The position numbers and the translations under genes were made by a program. From an uncultured Craurococcus sp. (GTDB lineage: Bacteria; Pseudomonadota; Alphaproteobacteria; Acetobacterales; Acetobacteraceae), in NCBI GenBank assembly GCA_902805545.1, contig CADCTD010000002.1, positions 25,124 through 89,123 of the forward strand: 64,000 bases of DNA, read 5' to 3'. This document shows positions 1-10,701 of this stretch, piece by piece. Below the pieces are notes generated by a model, which was not told where the DNA came from, did not search any database, and saw only the letters and a list, made by a program, of their open reading frames with translations. Numbering within the stretch: position 1 is the first letter of the stretch; every line of letters starts with the position of its first letter.

Positions 1-2
1 CG

Positions 3-350
3 AGCAACCATGCGACGCGGCTCGGCATCGCCGGCTTCACCGTGGGCTTCGCCTTCCTCTACGACCCGGGGATCATGCTGCGCGGCTCGCTTGCCGACAT
101 CCTGACCGCGACGGCGATCCAGGTGGGCGCGCTGACGGCGATCTGCGCGGCCTATGCCGGCTTCCTGCTGGCGCCGATGGGCTGGGCCTCGCGGCTGCTG
201 CTGGGTGGGGCGGGGCTCTTCGCCGCCTTCTACCACGGCGTGCCGGACCTGGTGCGGCTGGCCGTCGCGCTCGGCGTGCCGGGGCTGATCGCCGCCGTGC
301 AGATCATCCGACTACCGCGGGCGGCCGCGCCGCGCATCCCAGGAGAGTGA
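3..350 (+). CDS. C-terminal fragment of a membrane transporter, probably fused TRAP transporter permease (starts upstream of window)
   Basis: Open frame from the window edge to 350; hydrophobic C-terminal segment (DPGIMLRGSLADILTATAIQVGALTAICAAYAGFLLAPM) typical of fused TRAP permease tails. Confidence 0.6.
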   Translation, partial: SNHATRLGIAGFTVGFAFLYDPGIMLRGSLADILTATAIQVGALTAICAAYAGFLLAPMGWASRLLLGGAGLFAAFYHGVPDLVRLAVALGVPGLIAAVQIIRLPRAAAPRIPGE

Positions 351-352
351 CG

Positions 353-1381
353 ATGCTGAAGCCATTCCTGCTCGCCCTGGCGCTGCTGGCCCCGGGGATC
401 GCGGCCGCGCAGCAGGCGGCGAGCGCGGGGCCGACCCTCTCGGCGGTGCGGGCCCGCGGCGCCCTCTCCTGCGGCATCTCGACCGGCGACCCGGCCTGGA
501 GCCAGCCGGACAGCCGCGGCATCTGGCAGGGGATGGATGCGGATCTCTGCCGCGCCATCGCCGCCGCGGTGCTCGGCAGCCCGGAGCGGCTGGTCTGGCA
601 GCACCTCACCGGGCAGAACCGCTTCCCGGCGCTGGCCTCCGGCCAGGTGGAGGTGCTGACGCGGACCACCACCTGGACTATGGCGCGGGATTCGATGCTC
701 GGGCTCAATTTCACCGCGCCGAATTTCTATGACGGCCAGGGCTTCCTCGTGCATGCCGAGAGCGGCATCACCAGCATCCGCCAGCTCGACGGCGCGACCA
801 TCTGCTTCGTCTCCGCCAGCACGCATGAGCTGAACCTGCAGGACTGGTCGCGCAGCCAGGGCATCCGCTTCACCCCGGTGATCTTCGCCGAGAAGGACGA
901 GGCGCGGCGGGCCTATGAGAGTAACCGCTGCGACAGCTACACCGGCGATGCCAGCCAGCTCGCCGCCATCCGCGGCGCCTTCCCCGAGCCGGCGCGGCAT
1001 GTGCTGCTGCCGGAGCGGATCAGCAAGGAGCCCTATGCGCCCTCCGTCCGCCAGGGCGACGACCAGTGGTTCGACATCGTCCGCTATGTCGTCTTCGGCC
1101 TCGTCGAAGCAGAGGAGCTCGGCATCACCCGCGCCAATGCGGACCGGTTGCTGGCCGAGAGCCCGAGCCCGGCGGTGCAGCGGCTGCTCGGCAGGACGGG
1201 CGACCTGGGGCCGACGCTCGGCCTCGATCGGGGCTGGATGCTGAATGCCGTGAAGGCCGTCGGTAATTACGGCGAGATTTACGAGCGGCATCTCGGCAAG
1301 GACAGCCCGGTCGGGCTGCCGCGCGGGCTCAACGACCTCTGGACCCGCGGCGGGCTGATGGTGGCGCCGCCAATGCGCTGA
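353..1381 (+). CDS. Amino-acid ABC transporter substrate-binding protein (AapJ-like)
   Basis: Signal peptide then VRARGALSCGISTGDPAWSQPDSRGIWQGMDADLCRAIAAAVLG, SBP_bac_3 type; alternative GTG start at 347. Confidence 0.85.
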   Translation: MLKPFLLALALLAPGIAAAQQAASAGPTLSAVRARGALSCGISTGDPAWSQPDSRGIWQGMDADLCRAIAAAVLGSPERLVWQHLTGQNRFPALASGQVEVLTRTTTWTMARDSMLGLNFTAPNFYDGQGFLVHAESGITSIRQLDGATICFVSASTHELNLQDWSRSQGIRFTPVIFAEKDEARRAYESNRCDSYTGDASQLAAIRGAFPEPARHVLLPERISKEPYAPSVRQGDDQWFDIVRYVVFGLVEAEELGITRANADRLLAESPSPAVQRLLGRTGDLGPTLGLDRGWMLNAVKAVGNYGEIYERHLGKDSPVGLPRGLNDLWTRGGLMVAPPMR

Positions 1382-1382
1382 C

Positions 1383-2630
1383 CTACTCCCGCTCGTAGAT
1401 CAGCCGTGCCCGCACCGTGCCGGGCAGGGCGCGAAGCTCGCCGAGGATGGCCTCCGCCTCGTCCCGCGCCTCGACGCTCTCGACCACGACGTAACCGAGC
1501 TCGGCCTGGGTCTGGTAGTACTGCGCGGTGATGTTGAGCCCCCGCCGGCCGAAGGCCTCATTGATTCGGGACAGCATGCCGGGCGCGTCGCGGTGGACAT
1601 GGATCCAGCGCGCGCCGCTCGCCCGGGCGGGAAGCTGCACCTGGGGGAAGTTCACCGCCCCCATGGTCGCGCCCGTGTCGCTGAAGTCGATCAGCTTCCG
1701 CGCCACCTCCTGGCCGATGCGGGACTGGGCCTCCTGCGTGCTGCCGCCGATATGCGGCGTCAGGATGACGTTGGGGAGGCCCTGGACCGGGCTCCGGAAG
1801 CGCTCGCCGTTGCGGGCCGGCTCCTCCGGGAAGACGTCGGCGGCGAAGCCGAGCAGGTGGCGGTCGCGCAGCGCCCCGGCGACGGCCTCGAGGTCGACCA
1901 GCGAGCCGCGGGCATTGTTGATGAGGATGGCGCCGGTCTTCATCCGCGCGACCTGGGCCGGGCCGATCATGCCGATGGTCTCGGGCGTCTCCGGCACGTG
2001 GAGCGTGACGATGTCGGCCTCGGCCAGCAGGTCGCCGAGGCTGGCGCAGGGGCGGGCATTGCCATGCGGCAGCTTGGTGGTGTGGTCGAAATAGATCACC
2101 CGCAGGCCGAAGGCCTCGGCCAGCACCGAGAGCTGGCTGCCGATATTGCCGTAGCCGACGATGCCGAGCGTCCGGCCGCGTACCTCGTAGCTGCCCTCGG
2201 CCGACTTGTCCCAGCCGCCCTGATGGGCGGAGCGGGAGCGGTCCGGGATGCCGCGGAGCAGCATCACCACCTCGCCCATCACCAACTCGGCGACGGAGCG
2301 GGTGTTGGAGAAGGGGGCGTTGAAGACGGGGATGGCGCGGAGCGCCGCAGTGGCGAGATCGACCTGGTTGGTGCCGATGCAGAAGCAGCCGACGGCGATC
2401 AGCCGGTCCGCCGCCTCCAGGGCGGTGCCGGTCAGCTGGGTGCGCGAGCGGATGCCGAGGAGGTGGACGCCGTGCAACGCCCGGGCGAGGTCCGGGCCAT
2501 CCAGCGCCTTCGGCATGCGGGTGACGTTCTCGTAGCCGGCGGCGGCCAGGAGCTCCACCGCGCTGTCGGAGATGCCTTCCAGCAGGAGGACGCGGATGCG
2601 GTCCTTGGGAAGGGAGAGGCGGTCGGACAT
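1383..2630 (-). CDS. serA: D-3-phosphoglycerate dehydrogenase with C-terminal ACT domain
   Basis: MSDRLSLPKDRIRVLLLEG; NAD-binding GIVGYGNIGSQLSVLAEAFG; C-terminal ACT-like segment. Confidence 0.9.
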   Translation of the reverse strand: MSDRLSLPKDRIRVLLLEGISDSAVELLAAAGYENVTRMPKALDGPDLARALHGVHLLGIRSRTQLTGTALEAADRLIAVGCFCIGTNQVDLATAALRAIPVFNAPFSNTRSVAELVMGEVVMLLRGIPDRSRSAHQGGWDKSAEGSYEVRGRTLGIVGYGNIGSQLSVLAEAFGLRVIYFDHTTKLPHGNARPCASLGDLLAEADIVTLHVPETPETIGMIGPAQVARMKTGAILINNARGSLVDLEAVAGALRDRHLLGFAADVFPEEPARNGERFRSPVQGLPNVILTPHIGGSTQEAQSRIGQEVARKLIDFSDTGATMGAVNFPQVQLPARASGARWIHVHRDAPGMLSRINEAFGRRGLNITAQYYQTQAELGYVVVESVEARDEAEAILGELRALPGTVRARLIYERE

Positions 2631-2670
2631 GGGGGCTCCGGGGCGGCAAACGGGGGCGCTTCTTGCGCCC

Positions 2671-3444
2671 TTACGTGCCTGCCGCCAAGCCCGGCGTGCG
2701 GGGGACCAGGGTGCGGGTGCGGTAGCGTGCGACCTGCTGGCCGGCGGGGACCTTTTGGAAGACCAGGAAATAGCTGTGGTTCTTCCGCGCATGCACCTGG
2801 CGGAGCAGCCGCGCCACCCCCGGCCGGTTGGGGCGCATCAGCACGAAGAGGTCGCGGGCATAGAAGCCGAGCTCGGCGAGGCCGGTGACGATCTGCACAT
2901 GGGTCAGCTCCTGCCGGTTGGCGCTGACCTCGTCCTGGCACTTGACGATGAGGATGCCGTGGTCGCGCAGCACCCGCCGCGCCTCGGCGGCCGCGGCCAG
3001 GTAGAGGTCGAGCACCGCCTGGTGCCAGCGCCCGCCCCCCGGCGCCTCGCCCTCGCCGCCGGCGGCATAGTAGGTGCGGAGGCCAGCATGGCTGCCGAGC
3101 CCGCCGCGCGTCGCCGATTTCGGGCGGAGCAGGCCCTCCATGTAGGGCGGGTCGAGCACCAGCGCGTCGAGGCTGCCATCGGTGTGGGGCAGCGCGCGGC
3201 AATCGGTCCCCGTGGCGAGGTCGGAGGCCAGCACGCGGTAAAGCCCCTCCGGCACCTGCTGCCAGAAAACGCCCTGGCCATAGGTGACATCGGCGATGAC
3301 CGCCCCTGCCGGGACGTGAAGGGCCAGGATCTGCGGGAAGAGGGCGGCATTGCCCCCGGCATGGGCGGAGAGCACCACATCCGCCGTCGCGCTGCCGCCC
3401 TGCACCCGGCGGGCGCGGGGCGGGGCCTCCGCCGCGTCACTCAT
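2671..3444 (-). CDS. Amino-type DNA methyltransferase (DPPY motif), orphan
   Basis: Motif IV DPPY ([11 protein letters not shown]) and motif I-like [10 protein letters not shown]; 8-nt overlap with the aat 3' end. Confidence 0.75.
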   Translation of the reverse strand: MSDAAEAPPRARRVQGGSATADVVLSAHAGGNAALFPQILALHVPAGAVIADVTYGQGVFWQQVPEGLYRVLASDLATGTDCRALPHTDGSLDALVLDPPYMEGLLRPKSATRGGLGSHAGLRTYYAAGGEGEAPGGGRWHQAVLDLYLAAAAEARRVLRDHGILIVKCQDEVSANRQELTHVQIVTGLAELGFYARDLFVLMRPNRPGVARLLRQVHARKNHSYFLVFQKVPAGQQVARYRTRTLVPRTPGLAAGT

Positions 3445-4111
3445 GCGCGCTGGCGGCGCGGAGGGCGCGGATCTCGGCCTCCAGCAGGCCGGGATCGGGG
3501 GTGATGTGCCACTCGGCGCGCATGGCGACGGCATGGGCGAGGCGGCGCTTGTAGTCGGCGCGGGGGATCTCGTGGGCGCCGAATTGCGAGAGGTGCTCGG
3601 TCAGGAACTGGCTGTCGAGCACGGTGAAGCCGCCGAGGCGGAGCCGCGCCACCAGATGCACCAGCGCGACCTTCGAGGCATCCCGCGCCCGGCTGAACAT
3701 GCTCTCGCCGAAGAAGGCGGCGCCGAGGATGACGCCATAGAGGCCGCCGACCAGCCGCCCCTCCTGCCAGACCTCGATGGAATGGGCATGGCCCTGGCGG
3801 TGGAGGGCGAGAAAGAGATGCTCGATCTCCGGGTTGATCCAGGTGTCCTCCCGCCCCGGCGCTGCGGCGGCGCAGCCGGCGATGGCCGCGGCGAAGTCGC
3901 GGTCGGCGGTGACCTCGTAGGGGCCGGAGAGGACGGTCCGCATCAGCCGCTTCGGGAGGTGGAAGCCCTCAAAGAGCGGGATGATCCCGCGCCGCTCCGG
4001 ATCGAGCCAGTAAAGCCGGTCGCCCCCGCGGCTCTCCGCCATGGGGAAGAGGCCGGCGCGATAGGCGCGGAGCATGAGCTCCGGCGTGATGTCGATGTGG
4101 CGGCGGCTCAT
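3437..4111 (-). CDS. aat: Leucyl/phenylalanyl-tRNA--protein transferase
   Basis: [34 protein letters not shown]; family hallmark [25 protein letters not shown]. Confidence 0.93.
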   Translation of the reverse strand: MSRRHIDITPELMLRAYRAGLFPMAESRGGDRLYWLDPERRGIIPLFEGFHLPKRLMRTVLSGPYEVTADRDFAAAIAGCAAAAPGREDTWINPEIEHLFLALHRQGHAHSIEVWQEGRLVGGLYGVILGAAFFGESMFSRARDASKVALVHLVARLRLGGFTVLDSQFLTEHLSQFGAHEIPRADYKRRLAHAVAMRAEWHITPDPGLLEAEIRALRAASAHE

Positions 4112-4141
4112 GCGGGGGCGACCGGCCGGCGGGACACCATG

Positions 4142-4258
4142 TCAGGCCCCCGGCTGCTGCGGTCGCGGCAAGGGGGAGGCCGTCGTCCCGGCCTCCAGGG
4201 CGCGACCGATTCGATGGGGGAAGCGCTCCTTCGCCTCGGCGATGCTGTGGCGCGACAT
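4142..4258 (-). pseudogene. Short Phd/YefM-like antitoxin N-terminal segment, possibly frameshifted remnant
   Basis: MSRHSIAEAKERFPHRIGRALEAG resembles the Phd N-terminus (SIAEAK...I.RA..EAG); continuation in the other frame ends ...[10 protein letters not shown] overlapping the aat ATG. Confidence 0.25.
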
Positions 4259-4304
4259 GGGGGCAGCATAGCCAGCCGCCCGGCCGGCCGCCACCGTTTC
4301 CCCT

Positions 4305-5657
<1,353 letters not shown>

Positions 5658-5659
5658 GG

Positions 5660-6151
5660 TTATTCGACGATCAGCAGCGGCTCGCCATACTCGACCGGCG
5701 TGCCGGACTCGACGAGGATGCGGGTGACCGTGCCGGCGCGGGGGGCGCGGATCTGGTTGAAGGTCTTCATCGCCTCGATCAGCAGCAAGGTCTGCCCCTG
5801 CGCCACCTTGGCGCCGACGGTGACGAAATTCGGCTGGCCCGGCTCCGGCGAGAGGTAGGCGACGCCGACCATGGGCGAGGCGACGAGGCCCGGGTGCTTG
5901 GCGTCCGGCACCTCCGCCTCGACGGCGACGGTGGCCACGACCGGCACGGCGGCGGCCGGCGGCGCGGCGGCGGGCAGCATGCCGGCGGGCCAGGCCATGG
6001 TGGCTGCGGCCTGGGGCGGCGCAGGGGGCTTCCGCGCCACGCGGATGCGGCTGTCCTTCTCGACCAGCTCGATCTCGGTCAGGTCGGTGTCCCGCAGGAT
6101 CTGCGCCAGGGCGCGGATCGCCTCCGGGTCGAATTGGATGCCGTTGCTCAT
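5660..6151 (-). CDS. accB: Biotin carboxyl carrier protein of acetyl-CoA carboxylase
   Basis: Biotinylation motif IEAMKTFNQI; Pro/Ala linker; directly upstream of accC. Confidence 0.95.
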   Translation of the reverse strand: MSNGIQFDPEAIRALAQILRDTDLTEIELVEKDSRIRVARKPPAPPQAAATMAWPAGMLPAAAPPAAAVPVVATVAVEAEVPDAKHPGLVASPMVGVAYLSPEPGQPNFVTVGAKVAQGQTLLLIEAMKTFNQIRAPRAGTVTRILVESGTPVEYGEPLLIVE

Positions 6152-6159
6152 GCTCGTCC

Positions 6160-6627
6160 TCAGGCTTCGTCGTCGTCCGGCTCGTCGCTGCCGATCAGCC
6201 CGGCCATCGCCTCGAGCGCCAGGGCATAGCCCTGGACGCCAAGCCCGGCGATGACCCCGGTCGCGGCCTTCGAGACGAAGCTGTGCTGCCGGAATTCCTC
6301 CCGGCGGTGGATATTGGTGATGTGGACCTCGATCACCGGCAGCTCCACCGCCAGCAGGGCGTCCATCAGCGCGATGGAGGTGGTGGTGTAGCCAGCCGGG
6401 TTGATCACGATCCCCGCCGCCCGCCCGTGGCATTCCTGCACCCAGGTGATCAGCTCGCCCTCGCCGTTCGTCTGGCGGAAGTCGATGGCGAGGCCGAGCC
6501 CCTCCGCCACCTCGGCGCAGAGCGCCTCCACGTCGTCGAGGGTGGCGGAGCCATACTTCTCCGGCTCCCGCACGCCGAGCAGGTTGAGGTTCGGGCCATT
6601 CAGGACGACGACCAGCGGGGGCGACAT
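6160..6627 (-). CDS. aroQ: Type II 3-dehydroquinate dehydratase
   Basis: [54 protein letters not shown]. Confidence 0.96.
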   Translation of the reverse strand: MSPPLVVVLNGPNLNLLGVREPEKYGSATLDDVEALCAEVAEGLGLAIDFRQTNGEGELITWVQECHGRAAGIVINPAGYTTTSIALMDALLAVELPVIEVHITNIHRREEFRQHSFVSKAATGVIAGLGVQGYALALEAMAGLIGSDEPDDDEA

Positions 6628-6747
6628 GGGGGCATATCCGGCGGGGATCGGGGCGGTTGCGCTAGCACGGAGGGGTTTCGGGGGGCAAGCGGATGGGGCG
6701 GCACCCCCGCCTTGTCCTCCGCCCCCCGCTTCGCCACATTCCGGACC

Positions 6748-6960
6748 ATGGAGGCGCAGATCCAGATCACCGTGAATGGCGAGCCCCGGCAGGAGCCGGC
6801 GCCCGTCACCCTGGCCGAGCTGCTGGAGCGGATCGGGCTCGACACGCGCAAGGTCGCGGTCGAGCGCAATCTCGAGATCGTCCCCCGCTCCACCTACGCC
6901 GCGACGCAGCTCGCTGCCGGCGACCGGCTGGAGATCGTGCATTTCATCGGCGGAGGCTGA
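6748..6960 (+). CDS. thiS: Sulfur carrier protein ThiS
   Basis: Ubiquitin-like small protein ending GG(G): IVHFIGGG; directly upstream of thiG. Confidence 0.92.
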   Translation: MEAQIQITVNGEPRQEPAPVTLAELLERIGLDTRKVAVERNLEIVPRSTYAATQLAAGDRLEIVHFIGGG

Positions 6961-6963
6961 ACC

Positions 6964-7770
6964 ATGGACGGATTGCCACAGCCTGCCCAGGACGACAGCT
7001 GGGAGGTCGCCGGCCTGCGCTTCCGCTCGCGCCTGATCGTGGGCACCGGGCGCTACAAGGACCTCGAGGAGACGGGGCGGGCCATCGAGGCCTCCGGCGC
7101 CGAGATCGTCACCGTCGCCGTGCGCCGGGTCAATCTCGGCGACCCGAAGGCGCCGATGCTGCAGGATTACGTCGACCCGCGGCGCTACACCTACCTGCCG
7201 AACACCGCCGGCTGCTTCACCGCCGAGGATGCCGTGCGCACCCTGCGCCTGGCGCGCGAGGCGGGGGGGTGGAACCTCGTCAAGCTCGAGGTGCTGGGGC
7301 CGCCGCCCTTCCTCTACCCGGACATGCGGGCGACCTTCGAGGCGCTGGAGGCGCTGCTGAAGGACGGCTTCCAGGTCATGGTCTACTGCTCGGACGACCC
7401 GGTCGCGGCGCGGCGCCTGGAGGAGATGGGCGCGGTCGCCATCATGCCGCTCGGTGCGCCGATCGGCTCCGGCCTCGGCATCCAGAACCCGGTGATGATC
7501 CGGGCGATCATCGAGCAGGCGCGCGTGCCGGTGCTGGTCGATGCCGGCGTCGGCACCGCTTCCGATGCGGCCTTCGCCATGGAGCTCGGCTGCGACGCGG
7601 TGCTGATGAACAGCGCCATCGCCCATGCGCAGGATCCGGTGCGGATGGCGCGGGCGATGAAGGCGGCGGTGGAGGCGGGGCGGCTGGCCTTCCTCGCCGG
7701 GCGGATGCCGCGGCAACACGCGGCCGACCCGTCGAGCCCGCTCGCCAAGGGGATCATCGGCCGGAACTGA
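6964..7770 (+). CDS. thiG: Thiazole synthase
   Basis: [58 protein letters not shown]. Confidence 0.96.
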   Translation: MDGLPQPAQDDSWEVAGLRFRSRLIVGTGRYKDLEETGRAIEASGAEIVTVAVRRVNLGDPKAPMLQDYVDPRRYTYLPNTAGCFTAEDAVRTLRLAREAGGWNLVKLEVLGPPPFLYPDMRATFEALEALLKDGFQVMVYCSDDPVAARRLEEMGAVAIMPLGAPIGSGLGIQNPVMIRAIIEQARVPVLVDAGVGTASDAAFAMELGCDAVLMNSAIAHAQDPVRMARAMKAAVEAGRLAFLAGRMPRQHAADPSSPLAKGIIGRN

Positions 7771-7932
7771 CGCCCGGCCGGTCAACCATTGCCGAGGCGC
7801 CTGCGGCAAATTCCCCGGCGCTTTCGCATCGCGGCAGGCGGATCAGCGGGAACCGCAGCGGGCTCCCGGCGTAGTTTCCGGTGCCTCGGCGGGGGCGCGG
7901 GAAAAAAATCTGGGCCGACCTGCATTTTCCGC

Positions 7933-7960
7933 TTTCCACCCCCGGAGGTGGGGCCTATAT
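7933..7960 (+). promoter_or_regulatory. Candidate promoter of the decarboxylase transcript (TTTCCA-N16-CTATAT)
   Basis: Hexamers 7933-7938 and 7955-7960; spacer contains CCACC-N6-GGTGG. Confidence 0.35.
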
Positions 7961-8059
7961 GCCGGCTCAGACGCAGTACGCACGTGCCTCTGGCCCCAGG
8001 CCCACGGAACCCGGCGCCCCTCCACAACGGCGCAGCCTAGATACGGTCACCGCGGCGCA

Positions 8060-8207
8060 AGGTTTACGCAACGACGTCAAGCGTTCTGGCAACCCCGTGG
8101 GGCGCAAGCCTCGTGGTCCGTTTGGTCGCTGGTTCGTTCGACCGTTTCGTCAATCTGGGGCCGCCGCCCGATCCGGGGTGGTCCTACAGTCTGTAGGGAA
8201 TAGTGCG
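8060..8207 (+). ncRNA. Structured 5' leader of the ornithine/lysine decarboxylase gene; candidate speF-type RNA element
   Basis: Long noncoding leader; hairpins GGTCG(8124-8128)/CGACC(8139-8143) and CCTACA(8183-8188)/TGTAGG(8192-8197), the latter covering the SD-like AGGGA. Confidence 0.4.
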
Positions 8208-9338
8208 ATGACCCCCAAGGTCTCCCGCTTCCTGCGCGACCACGCGCCGGCCACGCCATGCCTCGTGCTGGACGTCGATCGGGTTGAAGAGAACTACCGG
8301 CGCCTTATGGCCGCCCTGCCGCTCGCGCGCATCTACTATGCCGTGAAGGCCAACCCGGCCGCGCCGGTGCTGGAGCGCCTGGTCGGCCTCGGCTCCTCCT
8401 TCGATGCCGCGAGCTGGGAGGAGGTCTCCTCCTGCCTCGCCGCCGGCGCCCGGCCGGAGGCGATCTCCTTCGGCAACACGGTGAAGAAGGAGAGCGCGAT
8501 CCGCGCCGCCCATGAGGCCGGCGTCCGCATGTTCGCCTTCGACAGCGAGGCGGAGCTGCGCAAGCTCGCCCGCTCCGCCCCCGGCGCGCGGGTCTACTGC
8601 CGCATCCTTGTCGGCAATGTCGGCGCCGAGTGGCCGCTGTCGAAGAAGTTCGGCTGCGAGCTCGAGATGGCGCGGGAGCTGATGATCCTCGCCGGCGAGC
8701 TCGGCCTCGACCCCTTCGGCCTCTCCTTCCACGTCGGCAGCCAGCAGACCCGGACGGATGCCTATGAGGCGGCGATCGCCAAGGTCGCCATGCTCTTCAC
8801 CGACCTGCGCGATGCGGGGGTGAAGGTGCGCATGGTCAATCTGGGTGGCGGCTACCCGGTGCGCTACCGCTCCGAGGTGCCGGAGATCGACGATTTCGGC
8901 GCGGCCATCATGGGCGCGATGACGGAGCATTTCGGCAATGCCCTGCCGGAGATCGTCATCGAGCCGGGCCGCTTCATGGTCGGCGATGCCGGCGTGGTCA
9001 GCGCCGAGGTGGTGCTGGTCTCGCGCAAGGCGAAGGACGACCCGGTGCGCTGGGTCTATCTCGACATCGGCCGCTTCGGCGGGCTGGCCGAGACCGAGGG
9101 CGAGGCGATCAAGTATGCCTTCCGCACCCCGCATGACGGCGAGGCGGATGGGCCGGTGACGATCGCCGGGCCGACCTGCGACAGCACGGACACGCTCTAC
9201 GAGCGGAGCAACTACCGCCTGCCGCTCTCGCTCGACTGCGGCGACCGGGTGGAGCTGCTGGCGACGGGGGCCTATGTGACCAGCTATGCCAGCCAGGCCT
9301 TCAACGGCTTCCGGCCGCTGGCCGAGCACTACGTCTGA
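8208..9338 (+). CDS. Type III PLP-dependent ornithine/lysine decarboxylase
   Basis: YYAVKANPAAPVLERL PLP-lysine motif; FHVGSQQ; GPTCDSTDTLYE. Confidence 0.93.
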   Translation: MTPKVSRFLRDHAPATPCLVLDVDRVEENYRRLMAALPLARIYYAVKANPAAPVLERLVGLGSSFDAASWEEVSSCLAAGARPEAISFGNTVKKESAIRAAHEAGVRMFAFDSEAELRKLARSAPGARVYCRILVGNVGAEWPLSKKFGCELEMARELMILAGELGLDPFGLSFHVGSQQTRTDAYEAAIAKVAMLFTDLRDAGVKVRMVNLGGGYPVRYRSEVPEIDDFGAAIMGAMTEHFGNALPEIVIEPGRFMVGDAGVVSAEVVLVSRKAKDDPVRWVYLDIGRFGGLAETEGEAIKYAFRTPHDGEADGPVTIAGPTCDSTDTLYERSNYRLPLSLDCGDRVELLATGAYVTSYASQAFNGFRPLAEHYV

Positions 9339-9382
9339 TTCTTTCCGTTTCCAAGGCCGCACCGGGCGCATAGTCTTGCGCC

Positions 9383-9847
9383 ATGGACGAAATCGACCGG
9401 AACATCACCATCGCGCTGCAGCTGGATGGCAGCGCGGGGCTGGCGGAACTGGCGAAGGTGGCGGGGCTTTCGGTCTCCGCCACGGCCGAGCGGGTCAAGC
9501 GGCTCGAGGAGCGCGGCGTCATCCGCGGCTGGCGGGCCGATATCGACCCGGTGGCCGCCGGCTGCCCGCTGCTGGTGCATATCCTCGTCACCGTCGCGCC
9601 TGGGCGGGACGAGGCCGCCTTCCGCAAGGCGATGCGGCGGCAGGAGGCGGTGCTGGAGTGCCACGCCATCACCGGCGACTGGACCTACCTGCTGAAGGTG
9701 CGGCTCGCCGACCTGCCGGCGCTCGATGCCTTCCTCAATGACGAGTTGCGCGCCCAGTCCGGCGTGCAGCGGGTGGAGACGCTGCTCGCCATCGCCACGG
9801 TGAAGGAGACCTCCATCCTGCCGGTCTCGCCGGCGACGGAGGAGTAG
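9383..9847 (+). CDS. Lrp/AsnC family transcriptional regulator
   Basis: MDEIDRNITIALQLDGSAGLAELAKVAGLSVSATAERVKRLEERGVIRGW plus RAM domain. Confidence 0.92.
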   Translation: MDEIDRNITIALQLDGSAGLAELAKVAGLSVSATAERVKRLEERGVIRGWRADIDPVAAGCPLLVHILVTVAPGRDEAAFRKAMRRQEAVLECHAITGDWTYLLKVRLADLPALDAFLNDELRAQSGVQRVETLLAIATVKETSILPVSPATEE

Positions 9848-9853
9848 GCTGCC

Positions 9854-10696
9854 TCACATGGCCGGCTCGAAGCCGGCCTCGGCCGAACGCTCGGCAAGAT
9901 CGAGGCTTTCGGCGAAATTATCGCGCCTGACAAGGTTCGTGGCGGCCAGCCGCCGCAACTCCGCCTGAGGCCCGGCTGCCTCGGTGACGGGCGCGCGGCG
10001 CTGCTGCAGCACGGTGAAGGCGCCGAGCTGGCCATAGCCCCAGGCCCGCAGCCCACCATCGACGAGGCCGAAGCCGCCGGTTGCCGGGCGCAGCGACACC
10101 TCGGTCCCTGCCGGCACCCGCCCGACCTCGGGTGCCCTGAGTTCCGGCCGCAGCCGCAGGGCGACGGGTGCGGAGGCGACGGCCCGGACCGGCGCGTCGC
10201 GAGCGGCCCGTTCGGCCAGCAGGGCGGCGGCCGTGCCGGGCGCGGCGCGCTCGACCGCGGCTTCAAGGCGGGCGCTGCGCTCGCTCAACCGTTGGCGAAG
10301 CTGCTGCGCGCGCCGGAGGTCGGCGCGCAGCCGCCCCGACGCTGCGGCGAGCCGGACCGAGGCTTCGGCCTTGGGGACGACATTGCTGGCGGCATCGGCG
10401 CGGATCACCCGCACTTCAGTCCAGCGGCAGTAGAGCAGGGCGTCGAAGGCGATCTGGAGGCGATCGATCGCGGCATTCTCCCGCGCCAGCTCGCTGGCCA
10501 GTTCCTCGGCCCCCGGCGGCCTCTGGCGCCGCGGCGGCTCGCCGAGGAGGTCGCCGGCCGAGACGAAGACGACGACCTGCGGGCCGCAGGAATCGGCCGG
10601 ATCGGCTGCCGCCAGCCCGGGCGGCGGCGGCTGGCGAGGCGCGCATCCCGAGACCAGCGCCAGGGCGAGGCCGACTCCGAATGCGCGGAACCGCAT
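9854..10696 (-). CDS. Putative lipoprotein with coiled-coil and SH3-like region
   Basis: Lipobox-like LALVSGC; long Arg/Ala helix; C-terminal SH3-like VALRLRPELRAPEVGRVPAGTEVSLRPATGGFGLV. Confidence 0.6.
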   Translation of the reverse strand: MRFRAFGVGLALALVSGCAPRQPPPPGLAAADPADSCGPQVVVFVSAGDLLGEPPRRQRPPGAEELASELARENAAIDRLQIAFDALLYCRWTEVRVIRADAASNVVPKAEASVRLAAASGRLRADLRRAQQLRQRLSERSARLEAAVERAAPGTAAALLAERAARDAPVRAVASAPVALRLRPELRAPEVGRVPAGTEVSLRPATGGFGLVDGGLRAWGYGQLGAFTVLQQRRAPVTEAAGPQAELRRLAATNLVRRDNFAESLDLAERSAEAGFEPAM

Positions 10697-10701
10697 TGCC
10701 C

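Noticed and set aside
6628-6747. TPP riboswitch upstream of thiS
   Set aside because: No recognisable THI-box core (e.g. CTGAGA...ACCTGATCTGG-like) in the 120-bp aroQ/thiS divergent region.
7881-8207. In-frame N-terminal extension of the decarboxylase (485-aa ORF)
   Set aside because: Family members begin near the ATG at 8208; the upstream part is Arg/Gly/Pro-rich and better explained as a structured leader.
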